DNA of 64,000 nucleotides from an uncultured Dehalococcoidia bacterium (GCA_958295935.1 OY282385.1:372001-436000), one strand, 5' to 3'; positions 8,297-18,087 are shown, counted from the first letter of the stretch. Numbers and translations: made by a program. Notes: a model not told the origin generated them from the sequence alone.

Positions 8297-11080
8297 ATGA
8301 CAACCGCCAGGCACGAGACAGAAACCTCCCGAGATCTTCAAGTCGAGGTCAACGGAGTCGCGGTCGCATGCCCAACCGGAAGCCGAATGCTCGACGCCGT
8401 GCGGCTCGCAGGATTCGACGTCCCCACCCTCTGCTATGACGAACGCGTAGGCCCGCAGGGCTCTTGCCGAACGTGCATGGTGGAGGTCGAAGTAAACGGC
8501 CGAACAGAAACGGTCGCGTCGTGCACCGCATTCGCCGAACAGGGCGCACGGGTCGCCACCCACTCCAGCGAGATAAAAGAATATCGGCGCACACTCCTCG
8601 AACTCCTGCTCTCCGAAACTGCATCACCCGCCAACTGCCCAAAGTGCAACTCCTTCGGAACGTGCGAGTTCCACCAGACCGCTGAGGAATACGGCGCCCG
8701 ATTGGACCGATTCCCACCTATCCCGCAGCGCACCCCCGCAAAAGACCCAAACCCATTCATTCAACGAGATTACGACTACTGCATAGCCTGCTACCGATGC
8801 ACGAACGTATGCAACGAATGGGAGCAAGCAGACGCCATCACAGTACAGGGACGAGGGCAGGAATCGAACATCTTTTCCTTCTTCAACAACAACCTCCTCG
8901 ACTCCCCCTGCACCTTCTGCGGACAGTGCATAAACACCTGCCCCACCGGTGCGCTCACCAATCGAAAGACGGTCGGAAAGATCCAGGCCGACAAGATCGA
9001 GCGCACCAAGACCATCTGCCCATACTGCGGCGTCGGCTGCGGAATAAACCTCCTGTCACAGGACGGCGAGCTGATGGGCGCCGAACCAGACTTCGACTCC
9101 CCAAGCCGTGGATCGCTGTGCGTAAAGGGTCAGTTCGCTTCATGGGAGTTCGTCAAGAGCGAAGAGAGGCTCAAGTACCCCCTCATAAAGGAAAACGGAG
9201 CCTTCCGACGGGCATCATGGGACGAGGCCCTGGACCGCGTGGCAGCTCAGTTCAAGGACGCAATGGCCAGCCACGGACCCGACTCCGTAGTCTGCTGGGC
9301 ATCCGCAAGGGTCGTCACAGAGGCCAGCTACCTCATGCAAAAATTCGCACGGGTAGCCATAGGCACTAACAACATAGACAACTGCTCACGTACCTGACAC
9401 GCCCCCTCGGTCGCCGGTCTGGCGGTCATGGTAGGCAAGGGCGCTATGAGCAACTCCATAGAAGAACTTGCAAATACAGACTTCCTATTCGTCGCAGGAT
9501 CAAACACCACCGAGGCCCACCCGGTGATCGCCCTCCGAATGAAGCGCGCAGTACGCAACGGCGCAACACTCGTCGTCGTAGACCCGCGCAAGATCGAACT
9601 CACCCGATGGGCCAACCGACACCTCCAGATCAGACTGGGCACTGACATACCCCTCTACAACGCCATGGCGAGGGTCATGATCGAGGAGGAACTGTACGAC
9701 CGCGACTACGTGGAAAACAGGACCGAAGGGTTCCAACAGTTCGCACGGCACGTCGAAATGTACACCCCGGAATACGCATCAGACATATGCGGCATATCAC
9801 CCGAAGACATCGTACGGACCGCAAGGGAATTCGGAGCAGCCGCACCCAAAGCTTCCATCTGCTACACAGTCGGAGTCACAGAGCACTCCTGCGGGTCGCA
9901 CAACGTACAGGCCCTCGCCAACCTCGGAATGATGGCGGGCCTGTTCGGACGCCCAAACGCCGGGGTCAACCCACTCCGCGGACAGAACAACGTACAGGGA
10001 GCCAGCGACGCAGGAGCCATTCCCACAGACCTTCCCGGATATCAAAAGATCGAGTCCCCCGGAGTGCGAGAAAAGTTCGAGCGCGCATGGGGCGCCAAAC
10101 TGCCCAAACGAAGGGGCATCACCAAGATCACCGCCATGGACCAGATGCTCAGGGGCAAGGTCAGGGCGGTCTACGTCATGGGGGAAAACACCGTCGTCTC
10201 AGACCCGCACGCAAATCACGCCAAGAAAGCGCTCGAGGCAGCCGACTTCCTCGTCGTGCAAGACATCTTCATGACCGATACCGCACGCCTCGCAGACGTC
10301 GTTCTGCCCGCGGCCTCGTTCGCAGAGTCGGAAGGAACCTTCGCAAACTCCGAAAGACGCGTGCAACGAGTGCGCCCCGCAGTACCGCCCCCAGGCGAGG
10401 CTCAACCGGACGTGGACATACTCCTCCAGCTTTTCCGGCGCATGGGAAAGCCCCAAAACTCCCGGACGGCCGAGGATGCATGGGACGAAATGCGGCGCCT
10501 CTCCCCTATTCACGCAGGCATCACGTACAAGCGCCTCGATCAAGAAGGCGGCCTGCAATGGCCATGCCCAAACGAAGAACACCCAGGCTCCATGTACCTG
10601 CACGGAGACGACATGGAATCAGGAATGCCGGGATTCTTCGCACCCGTAGACCACATCCCCCCCGCAGAACAGCCGGACGAGCAATACCCCCTCGCCCTCA
10701 CCACAGGACGACGACGCTCCACGTACCACACCGGCACGCAAACCGGACGGGCCGCCGGATTCGACCTACTGGTCCCGCACGAATTTCTAGAAATAAACCC
10801 CGCCGACGCAAGCGAACTGAGCATACGGAACGGTGAAAAAGTCAGAGTAACCTCGCGACGAGGAGAAGTGGAAGTTCACGCCAACGTGACTGAGAAATCC
10901 CCCAGGGGAACTGTGTTCATGAGCTTCGCCTTCCCCGATTCAACACTCACAAACGCTCTCACCAGCGACGCATACGACTTCATCACCGAAACCCCGGAAT
11001 TCAAGGCCTGCGCAGTGAGAGTCGAAAGAATTCCCAACATCCAACACGCCGCAAACGGAAAAACTCCGAGCGCCGACTAA
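8297..11080 (+). CDS. fdhA: Selenocysteine-containing formate dehydrogenase, alpha subunit
   Basis: One gene is interrupted by an in-frame TGA at 9395-9397 and continues in the same frame to 11080, giving about 927 aa. Order: N-terminal 2Fe-2S domain (LCYDERVGPQGSCRTC), the NuoG-type cluster region (NCPKCNSFGTC), two 4Fe-4S ferredoxin motifs (CIACYRCTNVC and CTFCGQCINTCP), the 4Fe-4S motif of the catalytic part (CPYCGVGCG), then the bis-molybdopterin domains and a C-terminal dinucleotide-binding domain. The TGA is residue 367 in NNIDNCSRT-U-HAPSVAGL, exactly where formate dehydrogenase H has selenocysteine followed by His. It oxidises formate to CO2 or does the reverse, in the cytoplasm. ATG 8297 is preferred to a TTG at 8192 that overlaps DedA. 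The selenocysteine machinery is not in the window. Confidence 0.9.
9409..9427 (+). promoter_or_regulatory. SECIS element for UGA recoding in fdhA
   Basis: GGTCGCC (9409-9415) pairs with GGCGGTC (9421-9427), with two wobble pairs, around a GGTCT loop. It begins 11 bases after the UGA. The E. coli fdhF element has the same GGTCT apical loop and similar spacing, so SelB-dependent selenocysteine insertion is expected. The hairpin lies within coding sequence and its translation (VAGL) matches the conserved protein motif. Confidence 0.85.
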
Positions 11081-12093
11081 CCGCTGCGAGGCGACATGTG
11101 AGACGACCAGAACGCCGGATCCCCCGCCCGCGGATAATCCAGAATCTCCACCATCCCCTCCGGCTCACCGCCTGAAGCGAATCTAAGGATATTGCGGACG
11201 GCAAATTCGGCCGCCGCACGATGCGACGCCTCAGTACTCCCAGCCAAGCCGCGCGTCACCAGAAAACGTTCGTGCTCGTATGCCCGCAGCGCGTCGCCGA
11301 ACCGAGGCGAGCACGGAAAATCGAGAGCCGCGCCCCGAATATCCCCGCCTGCAACCGCCTCGAACAGCGCATCGACGTCCATCACTCTGGGATCGGAAAT
11401 ACTCACGACCAACGCATCCCCGCCAAGCAACGAAATCTCCCGCCGCCCAATAACCGGGTTCGCCCCCGGACCCCACGGCACCGCCACAAACAAGACGTCG
11501 GAAGTCACCAGGAGCCGATCTATCGCGTACCGGCGTACCAACGACGCGTCCACACCCCCCTGCCTGGCAGTGCGCACGTCGGCGTAGGCCACTTCAGCCC
11601 CCGCCTCACATAGCAGAAGAGCCAGAGACTCGCCCACCCTGCCCATGCCCATTATCCCGGCCCGCACGCCAACCGGCGCCGACCAACGCCCCCCATCAAC
11701 CGCAAGCGCGGCCAGGCGCTCACGAGGCGTTGGCACAGACGGGGGGCCGCCCCGAGCCAACTCCCCAGCCAGGCCGAGCGCAAACCTCGCAGCTGCAGGA
11801 GCCAACGACGGCGACGAGGTCGCCCCTGCCCCGTAGTCACCCGGCGCAGGCAGCCGCGACCAGGCCGGCTGACACTCCAGGAACTGAACGAACACCGGCC
11901 CGGGATCCGCCTCGAACAGCGGCTCCGGAGCGACGCCCTGCCCAACGACCACGATACGCCCGCCCACCTCACCGCCCATAAACCCCGCGCCATCCGGCGG
12001 AACCAGACTGACCGACATCGCCCCGCGGCTGGCAGCCGCGAACGCATCAGCCCGGCGGTCTCCGGGCCGGGCAGCCAGCGCCGCTTCAATCAT
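11077..12093 (-). CDS. D-2-hydroxyacid dehydrogenase-like NAD-binding protein
   Basis: About 338 aa from ATG 12093. A Rossmann domain GIMGMGRVGESLALLL (about residues 150-165) and the following ISDPRVMDVDALFEAV, GAALDF and LAGSTEASHRAAAEFAVRNI segments match the NAD-binding half of D-isomer-specific 2-hydroxyacid dehydrogenases. The N-terminal half is divergent and rich in Ala, Pro and Gly. The family's usual catalytic Arg-Glu-His set is not clear, so activity is uncertain. It is convergent with fdhA and overlaps its stop by four bases. An open frame continues upstream to 12267, but that part looks non-coding. Confidence 0.65.
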   Translation of the reverse strand: MIEAALAARPGDRRADAFAAASRGAMSVSLVPPDGAGFMGGEVGGRIVVVGQGVAPEPLFEADPGPVFVQFLECQPAWSRLPAPGDYGAGATSSPSLAPAAARFALGLAGELARGGPPSVPTPRERLAALAVDGGRWSAPVGVRAGIMGMGRVGESLALLLCEAGAEVAYADVRTARQGGVDASLVRRYAIDRLLVTSDVLFVAVPWGPGANPVIGRREISLLGGDALVVSISDPRVMDVDALFEAVAGGDIRGAALDFPCSPRFGDALRAYEHERFLVTRGLAGSTEASHRAAAEFAVRNILRFASGGEPEGMVEILDYPRAGDPAFWSSHMSPRSG

Positions 12094-12763
12094 ACGAACG
12101 ACCCGAAAAACCTGGAATCGAACTAGCGCAGCAGAACGCGCGACCGAGGTCGAAAAGTACGACGCGTGGGCGCCTGCCGCGCCTCGATCTCGCGAGCCAA
12201 CGCTCCATCTGCGCCTCCCATGCCGCGCCCTGAACGGGCAGCCCAATGCCCCCGCTTCCAGAAGCAAGGCAACTTAAATTACCAAACTGAATACCAAAAC
12301 ATAACACCAAATCAACCCCTCTGCTACCCGCACAGACCGCCGCCCCGCCATCGCCTTGAGTCCTGCGATGGACGATGAGACGAGTCCACGCCCCAAGACG
12401 CCGCCACGCCGCCGCATTGAGTCCTGACCCGACAGCACAACCGCAAAGCGCCTCAGCGTAACGCCCTGCCCTGCTGCCCAGCGCCCAAGATCGTCCCGCA
12501 ACACTCTCCCGCGTCTACGATGATTCACAACCCACGCCGCACTCGACGCACCATATAGATAGAAGGTGGACCTGCCATGCACGCGCGTGGTGCACCAAGA
12601 CAAAGCGAACGCCGCGCCCGTGAGTGGACGTGTACACCGGCGCGCCCGCGATGTACCAAGACAAAGCCTCTGGCCCTATCATCGCAAAAGCCCCCGTGCC
12701 ACAATATGATCTGATAACAGCCCGCCGACCTCTCAAGCCGGCGCGGTGACTACACAAACACGT
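12094..12763. other. Intergenic region upstream of tRNA-Ala
   Basis: About 670 bases with no credible gene. Short direct repeats are visible (cttgagtcctg near 12354 and 12416, ccaagacaaagc near 12595 and 12656). A tRNA promoter probably lies in the last 100 bases but I cannot assign it. Confidence 0.45.
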
Positions 12764-12838
12764 GGGGCTGTAGCTCAGTGGGAGAGCGCCTGCTTTGCAC
12801 GCAGGGGGCCACGGGTTCGAATCCCGTCAGCTCCACCA
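12764..12838 (+). tRNA. tRNA-Ala (anticodon TGC)
   Basis: Acceptor GGGGCTG pairs with CAGCTCC and includes the G3:U70 pair that defines alanine tRNA. The D stem GCTC/GAGC, anticodon stem CCTGC/GCAGG with loop TTTGCAC (anticodon TGC), and T stem ACGGG/CCCGT with TTCGAAT loop are all intact. CCA is encoded at 12836-12838. Confidence 0.97.
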
Positions 12839-12895
12839 ACCCGAACACGCCCTACCCCAAGCCCCTCACGCCCGGGTATACGTCAGCCGCGCCGC

Positions 12896-14089
12896 GTGAA
12901 TAGAGACTCCGCCATCCACAGCACAGGATCAGGACAATCGACCGGTGACGGGCAATCCGGTTCTGGACCGGTTGCCGAAGCTACGAGGATAACCAGTCTG
13001 GACCTCATCCGAGGCGTAGCCGTGCTGGGAATCCTGTTGATGAACGCCGTCAGCTTCAAGTTCGGGCTCGTCCCCTACCTGAACATAAGCGCAGGCGGAT
13101 CCGAAAACTGGCTCGACTGGACGGTCGGGGTCTTCGGCGAGGTCTTCATCGACCAGAAATTCATGGGCCTCTTCTCCCTACTGTTCGGCGCCGGCGTGAT
13201 GCTCTTCATCGACAGGGCCGCAGCTCGCGGAGGCCGAGCGGTCCTACTGAACCTATGGCGCAACGCCCTGCTGCTCCTCATCGGCCTCTTCCATTTCCTG
13301 CTGCGGGACGGGGACATACTGATGGTCTATGCAGTCTCCTCCCTTTTCCTGGTCGCCATGAGGAAGCTTTCGGCCAGAACCCTCATAGTCGCTGGCGCCG
13401 GCCTCTACTTCGTGCCCATTGCCAGCGACCTGCTGCTCCAATCCATCGCCGACTCGAACAATGCGGCGCTCGCAGGAATATGGACTGAACCCAGCGGGGA
13501 TATAGACGATCTGGACGAGCTGCTCCGCCTCGGGGCGCTGTCCGGATACTTCATGCGAGGACTCGGAATGATTCTCATGGGCGCCGGCCTCTACCGGCTA
13601 GGCTTCATGAGCGGAAAAATGTCGCCCAGTACCTATCGCAGGGTTGCAATTGGCGGCATCGGAATCGGCCTGCCCCTGGCCGCCCTGGGAGTCGCCTTCG
13701 TAGCCATCAACGACTTCTCAAACGAAGTGGCATTCATCGGCAACATTCCAAACAACCTCGGCGCCATTCCAGCATCCCTCGGATACATGAGCCTGATCGT
13801 GCTATGGAATCAGCGCCCCGATAACTGGCTCAAACGCAGCCTCAGATCCGCCGGCCGGATGGCCCTGACCAACTACCTGATGCAGAGTGTCCTAGGGATT
13901 CTCACATTCTCGATCCTGCTGAGCGGCGATACGGTCAATCGAGCCGGGATACTGCTTTTCGTCCTCGCGGTATGGGTTGTGCAACTGTGGTGGTCGAAGA
14001 CGTGGCTCTCCCGATTTCGATTTGGCCCCGCAGAATGGCTATGGCGAGTCGCCACCTATCGCCGGTGGCAGCCAATCCGACGCGCCTGA
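12896..14089 (+). CDS. DUF418 family membrane protein
   Basis: An integral membrane protein of about 397 aa. It starts with a hydrophilic leader, then LDLIRGVAVLGILLMNAVSF, the hallmark N-terminus of YeiB/DUF418 proteins, followed by multiple membrane helices. The C-terminal DUF418 part holds GRMALTNYLMQSVLG and a PAEWLWR segment. The family is related to acyltransferase-3 and heparan-acetyltransferase-like proteins, but its reaction is unproven. The frame is open back into the tRNA, so I take the GTG at 12896 as start. Confidence 0.85.
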   Translation: MNRDSAIHSTGSGQSTGDGQSGSGPVAEATRITSLDLIRGVAVLGILLMNAVSFKFGLVPYLNISAGGSENWLDWTVGVFGEVFIDQKFMGLFSLLFGAGVMLFIDRAAARGGRAVLLNLWRNALLLLIGLFHFLLRDGDILMVYAVSSLFLVAMRKLSARTLIVAGAGLYFVPIASDLLLQSIADSNNAALAGIWTEPSGDIDDLDELLRLGALSGYFMRGLGMILMGAGLYRLGFMSGKMSPSTYRRVAIGGIGIGLPLAALGVAFVAINDFSNEVAFIGNIPNNLGAIPASLGYMSLIVLWNQRPDNWLKRSLRSAGRMALTNYLMQSVLGILTFSILLSGDTVNRAGILLFVLAVWVVQLWWSKTWLSRFRFGPAEWLWRVATYRRWQPIRRA

Positions 14090-14470
14090 CGCGACACAAC
14101 CCAAGGCAACAGCCCCTGAGTTCAGACGCCCGCGACCGGCTCCATCCGCGCCGCATGAACATGGCCGCCTGCTGGAGGAGCGCCCGCACGGCTTCGCGGC
14201 TGGCCGCACGATTCTCTCGTCCACCGTGACCTTGATCATGACGCGGGTCTGCCATAGGAACCGAGCTCGAATCGTGAAGGCTTCCTGGCCTCTCAGCCTC
14301 GGCCGCACGCCAGCCTATCGCCTCTAGGATGGCAACACTCGTTATGTAGATACCAACGGCGCGTCCTCCAGCTGGGAGAGCACGAAGAACCGCGTCAACG
14401 CGGGCCGCGGATTGCGGATTGATAGTTCCCTTGATAGGGTATGAGACATCAGTTCTAAGGAGGGATTCTC
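14090..14470. other. Intergenic region
   Basis: About 380 bases with no gene I can support. A minus-strand open frame across 13935-14255 is arginine-rich and overlaps DUF418, so I treat it as chance. A strong Shine-Dalgarno (AAGGAGG) at the right end belongs to the next small gene. Confidence 0.4.
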
Positions 14471-14656
14471 ATGGGGAAGAAGCACGACTTCACTATTCAA
14501 CGAGGCAGCCGAATGGAGCGTACGGTAGTGGGCATAGACGGGCAGACGCACGTGTACGCTAACGTAGTCAAACAGGGCAAGAACGGGCATTACACGGACG
14601 AGGGGAAGTACCGGCAGGCAATTAAGCAAGCTGTGAAAAAGAACACGAGCGCATGA
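14471..14656 (+). CDS. Small basic hypothetical protein
   Basis: A 61-aa, lysine-rich protein that I do not recognise. It is supported by an excellent ribosome-binding site (AAGGAGG, eight bases before ATG) and by ATGA overlap with the next gene, so the two are translationally coupled. The central TVVGIDGQTHVYANVVKQG could form a small beta sheet. Confidence 0.6.
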   Translation: MGKKHDFTIQRGSRMERTVVGIDGQTHVYANVVKQGKNGHYTDEGKYRQAIKQAVKKNTSA

Positions 14657-15339
14657 TACAGACCCACTTCACGCCGCGGCTGTTCGAGTTTCTCCTCGAC
14701 CTGCGTACCAACAACACCCGCGAATGGTTCCAGGACAATAAAGTCCGGTACGACCGCGACGTCAAGGATCCGTTGCTCCGGTTCATCGGGGACTTCGAGC
14801 CGAGGCTGCACTCGATCAGCGCACACTTCGTGGCGGACGCACGCGCCAACGGCGGCTCGATGTTCCGCATCTATCGAGACGTCCGGTTCTCGGCAGACAA
14901 GAGCCCGTACAAAACGCAAGCGGCGGCCCATTTCCGCCATGAGGCCGGCAAGACAGCCCACGCACCCGGTTTCTACCTTCACCTTGCACCGGACGAGCTA
15001 TTGGCGGGCGTTGGCATTTGGAAGCCAGACTCGGCGTCCCTATCTAGAATACGCAACGCGATCGACGCGGACCCAGTACGATGGGAGCGCGCCGCAAAGT
15101 CTGATTCGTTCTCAAGCGTATTCACAATCGGCGGCGAATCGTTGAAGCGTCCGCCCAAAGGCTTCGACCCTGACCATCCACACATCGAGGATCTCAAGCG
15201 CAAAGACCACATCGCATCCGTCGAGTTCATGCAAGACGACGTCATCTCCCCCGGCTTCATTGACGACTTCACCGACGTCTGCCGCCAAGCGTCGCCATAC
15301 ATGGAGTTCTTGACATCCGCGCTCCGCCTTCCATATTGA
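14653..15339 (+). CDS. DUF2461 family protein
   Basis: A 228-aa protein matching DUF2461 (TIGR02453): N-terminal FTPRLFEFLLDLRTNNTREWFQDNK, then FRIYRDVRFSADKSPYKT, then FYLHLAPDELLAGVGIWKPD. The full domain is present. The function of the family is unknown. It overlaps the small upstream gene by ATGA and the following antitoxin-like gene by TTGA, suggesting one transcript. Confidence 0.88.
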   Translation: MIQTHFTPRLFEFLLDLRTNNTREWFQDNKVRYDRDVKDPLLRFIGDFEPRLHSISAHFVADARANGGSMFRIYRDVRFSADKSPYKTQAAAHFRHEAGKTAHAPGFYLHLAPDELLAGVGIWKPDSASLSRIRNAIDADPVRWERAAKSDSFSSVFTIGGESLKRPPKGFDPDHPHIEDLKRKDHIASVEFMQDDVISPGFIDDFTDVCRQASPYMEFLTSALRLPY

Positions 15340-15629
15340 CTGGACGACGCACCTTCGACCTAGACCCTCCGGTGCAGCGTCGCCTCAAAGCGGTGGCCGC
15401 CCTCGAGGGTATTAGCATGAGGCAGTATTGCCAAACTGCCATAGACAAGGAACTGGCCAGGGACGAGGCCAACGGCGCGACTGGTCTATTGGCTGGCAAG
15501 CCCGACCATGAATTGTTTGCGGAACTCCAAGAAAGGTATTTTGGGGACAAGGCGCTGCCTGGAAGCTCCGTTGACTTGATTCGGGAGGCCCGCGAGATCA
15601 GGGATGCCGAAATCAAGGAATGGGCATGA
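15336..15629 (+). CDS. Ribbon-helix-helix antitoxin-like protein
   Basis: A 97-aa protein from TTG 15336, overlapping the DUF2461 stop. The N-terminal FDLDPPVQRRLKAVAALEGISMRQYCQTAIDKEL reads as a strand followed by two helices, the ribbon-helix-helix fold of antitoxins. The charged C-terminal arm (IREAREIRDAEIKEWA) is like a toxin-binding tail. It is followed with ATGA overlap by the beginning of a PIN-type toxin gene that is broken after a few codons, so it is now probably an orphan antitoxin. Confidence 0.65.
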   Translation: MTGRRTFDLDPPVQRRLKAVAALEGISMRQYCQTAIDKELARDEANGATGLLAGKPDHELFAELQERYFGDKALPGSSVDLIREAREIRDAEIKEWA

Positions 15630-15715
15630 GCGAGTTCGTCGTCGTTGACTGGGCCGTTCCGACGCTATTATGTGTGGCTCATTTCCAGAGTATTGCACGA
15701 CGTCAAGAATTTTGA
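15626..15715 (+). pseudogene. Truncated PIN-domain (VapC-like) toxin start
   Basis: ATG 15626 overlaps the antitoxin stop (ATGA) and encodes MSEFVVVD, the typical first strand of PIN toxins including the first catalytic Asp. The frame then departs from the family and stops at 15715. The break marks the left edge of the defence island, with a ParA-like gene following 114 bases later. Confidence 0.5.
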
Positions 15716-15828
15716 TACATTCCTCCCGTGAACCAAGCCGTTCGGTTTGATTAGGTGATGCAAAGCTCGCCAACGCTGCCAACTTTAGGATCTTCAAGCC
15801 GTGCATGACGCTAAATGAAAGAGATGAA

Positions 15829-16728
15829 ATGGCACACAAAGTAGCATTGATCAATATGAAGGGAGGCGTTGGAAAGTCAACTCTTGCTGCCAACCTCGCA
15901 TGGGAGATGGCAACAGCCCCTTGGTACAAGAGTGTTTTAATAGTGGATCTGGATCCACAATTCAACTGCAGTCAGTATCTAGTAGGCGTGCGCCAGATCG
16001 AGACGATCATATCAAGAGGACAACCAACAGTTCGGGACATCTTTGAGCAACTCACGGCAGTACCTGGTAGGCCAAGTGCTCCTATCGACCCTACCCGCGC
16101 AGTGGTCAGTGTATATTCTCCTCGCGCTCACGCTACGATCGGCCGCCGCCGCCATTACGGCCAAGGCCGCGGATATTCTCCTCACGCTCATGCCTCGATT
16201 GACCTTATACCTTCTCAGTTAGAGTTGTCTCAGGCACTGCGTAATCCAGCGAATAAGGAGCAGTTGCTCAAGCAGGCTATAGACCAATTGGAGGAAACAT
16301 ATGATCTCGTGATCATAGACTGCGCTCCAACCGAGTCAATGCTTACCACGGCGGCCTATCTTGTCGCCGATTATCTCTTGATACCAGTTCGGCCGGAATT
16401 TCTATCCACCATTGGATTGCCTTTGTTGGAGCAATCTTTGAATGATTTCGTTGATCGGTACCCCGGCAGGTCGCCAGAAGTCTTAGGGCTTGTCTTCAAT
16501 GCGGCTTCTGGATATTCGCCGGAGGAGGTGACTTCAAAGGATGAGGTCCAGAGAGTTGCGCGCGGAAGAGGCTGGCCCGTCTTCGACGAAGAGGTTAGCT
16601 ACTCCAAAACATTTCCAAAGAGCGCACGCGAGGGACGTCCCATCTTTTGGACTTCCTATGCGCGCACAACAACCAAGAAGAATTTCCACCAGTTCGCCCG
16701 CGAGTTCGCAGATCGGATCGGCATGTGA
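15829..16728 (+). CDS. ParA/Soj-like ATPase
   Basis: About 299 aa from ATG 15829 (ATG 15805 is possible). The deviant Walker A is INMKGGVGKSTLAANLAW. The A' region has VDLDPQFNCS, and the Walker B region LVIIDCAPTESMLTTAAYL, all as in ParA-family ATPases that move DNA or position complexes. An unusual 20-residue in-frame duplication (YSPRAHAT / YSPHAHAS) sits between the A' and B regions. The next gene overlaps its stop by GTGA. Codon use is less GC-rich than the metabolic genes to the left. Confidence 0.85.
   Translation: MAHKVALINMKGGVGKSTLAANLAWEMATAPWYKSVLIVDLDPQFNCSQYLVGVRQIETIISRGQPTVRDIFEQLTAVPGRPSAPIDPTRAVVSVYSPRAHATIGRRRHYGQGRGYSPHAHASIDLIPSQLELSQALRNPANKEQLLKQAIDQLEETYDLVIIDCAPTESMLTTAAYLVADYLLIPVRPEFLSTIGLPLLEQSLNDFVDRYPGRSPEVLGLVFNAASGYSPEEVTSKDEVQRVARGRGWPVFDEEVSYSKTFPKSAREGRPIFWTSYARTTTKKNFHQFAREFADRIGM
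16114..16203 (+). repeat. In-frame 60-bp tandem duplication inside the ParA-like gene
   Basis: tattctcctc recurs at exactly 60 bases (16114 and 16174), each copy followed by a near-identical stretch of about 20 bases. The protein gains 20 residues rich in Arg, His, Tyr and Gly. The reading frame is kept. Confidence 0.7.
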
Positions 16729-17273
16729 CTGAAGAGAAGGACCTAGTGATGCTGGCCGCCGCACTAGACCGTCTAGTAACTCGGTACGGGCCTCGTCCGG
16801 TAACTCGCTTGGCCGAGTTGATTCGAGACCCGCAACGGGCAGAGGAGCTCGCGGCTGCATTGGAATCAGCAGCGGCTAGGGCTCCCCACAGTAAGATTAG
16901 GCCAAAGCGCCAAAGGGCCAACCGAGTTGGGATGGCCGTGCTGAAGGACCTGAGGTCGTCTGATCCAGAAAAACACTCCGTGGTAGCGGAAATCAGGCGT
17001 CAGCTAATATCGCGTACGATCCTCCAGTCTATGGATGAACTCCGGCGATTCGCTATGATGCATGACCTGTCAATAGGCAAGGCATCATCAAGGAACGCTG
17101 CTATTGCCCCTTTCTTGAAGTCACTGTCTCAACTCTCAGTGCCTGAGATAACTTTGCTACGCGATGCTGTCATTCAGTCCAACGTCAATGATCGGAGCCT
17201 AGACCAGTGGAGAGATGTGATTGTCAGGTCTCGCCCCTCCAAGTCAGATGCAGATGAGGCAACACGCAAATAG
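16725..17273 (+). CDS. Hypothetical partner of the ParA-like ATPase
   Basis: About 182 aa from GTG 16725, which overlaps the ParA stop (GTGA). I do not recognise the family. It is helical and basic, with Ala/Arg-rich helices at the start (LAAALDRLVTRYGPRPVTRLAELI) and a second helical half after a basic linker (KIRPKRQRAN). The tight coupling suggests it works with the ATPase, possibly as a ParB-like adaptor or an effector. Confidence 0.6.
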   Translation: MTEEKDLVMLAAALDRLVTRYGPRPVTRLAELIRDPQRAEELAAALESAAARAPHSKIRPKRQRANRVGMAVLKDLRSSDPEKHSVVAEIRRQLISRTILQSMDELRRFAMMHDLSIGKASSRNAAIAPFLKSLSQLSVPEITLLRDAVIQSNVNDRSLDQWRDVIVRSRPSKSDADEATRK

Positions 17274-17676
17274 AGTGCAATAATAGGGGATGCACACACC
17301 CCCTGAGACAGTCATGGAGAGGAGCTAGTGACGGAACAACGGCCTGCGATTTAGCGTGGCCTCTACACCGGGTATCGAGCGAGAGGCAGAATGTGGACCT
17401 CTGCATCTCAGCCCAGCTGCCGCGATAATGGGGAACGGATTCTCCTCACATCTGTTGGCGCGGCAGTCTCGCGGGTAAAGGATGGAGTACACTCTGAGGT
17501 CCCTGCAAAGCGACCGACTTGGGCGCAGGTGCAAGTGCCGAGTCGTGCGCCATGTGGCTGGTATCCCGCGCTATGACCGCCGGAAATCGAGCCGGACCGA
17601 AGCCTTCACACGCGGCATTAGCCGGGCTTCGTCAACAACTTAGCATCGAAGACAAGCGCCGATACGGAGCACGCCA
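17274..17676. other. Intergenic region
   Basis: About 400 bases without a gene I can support. A short hairpin (gggg-atgcacaca-cccc) sits just after the upstream stop near 17287 and could end its transcript. Nothing else stands out. Confidence 0.4.
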
Positions 17677-18087
17677 GTGAAGACATATAATCTTTTCATC
17701 AGCCATTCGTGGACCTATGCCAACCAATACTACCGGCTCTTTAACCTATTGAGGCGACGAGGATATTTTGAATTCAGGGATTATTCGGTTCCCCCGGATG
17801 ACCCGATTCACCATGCTGACACCGACACACAGTTGCGCCAAGCTATACGCAATCATATGACTCCGTGCCACGTCGTTCTCATTCTGGCCGGCGTCTACGC
17901 CACTTACAGCAAGTGGATAAACATAGAGATCGACTTGGCTCAGAAAGGATTCATCGCCGCAAAGCCCATCATCGCCATAAGGCCCTGGGGCAACGAGCGA
18001 ATATCCGAGCCAGTGAGACTGGCCGCCGACAGGATCGTCGGATGGAATACCGAGAGCGTCGTAAGGGCAATCAGGGATCTTGCATGA
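17677..18087 (+). CDS. TIR-like protein (DUF1863, ThsB family)
   Basis: A 136-aa single-domain protein. It starts with YNLFISHSWTYANQYYRLFNLL, continues with the RDYSVPPDDPIHH loop, then CHVVLILAGVYATYSKWINIEIDLAQ, AKPIIAIRPWG and a VGWNTESVVRAI end. These are the landmarks of the MTH538 TIR-like family that includes the Thoeris sensor ThsB. ThsB proteins detect phage and make a nucleotide signal from NAD. ThsA is not nearby. The downstream gene overlaps by ATGA, so its product is the likely partner. Confidence 0.85.
   Translation: MKTYNLFISHSWTYANQYYRLFNLLRRRGYFEFRDYSVPPDDPIHHADTDTQLRQAIRNHMTPCHVVLILAGVYATYSKWINIEIDLAQKGFIAAKPIIAIRPWGNERISEPVRLAADRIVGWNTESVVRAIRDLA

Noticed and set aside
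9395-9397. Stop codon splitting formate dehydrogenase into two genes
   Set aside because: The frame and protein motifs continue without a break, the position is the known selenocysteine site, and a SECIS hairpin follows.
9787-10836. Arg-rich 349-aa plus-strand frame inside fdhA
   Set aside because: A GC-driven shadow frame of the formate dehydrogenase gene.
12746-12895. Upstream start of the DUF418 gene
   Set aside because: That part of the frame runs through the tRNA-Ala gene on the same strand; GTG 12896 is the first start after it.
13935-14255. 106-aa minus-strand frame after the DUF418 gene
   Set aside because: Overlaps the end of DUF418, is arginine-rich and has no start signal or family.
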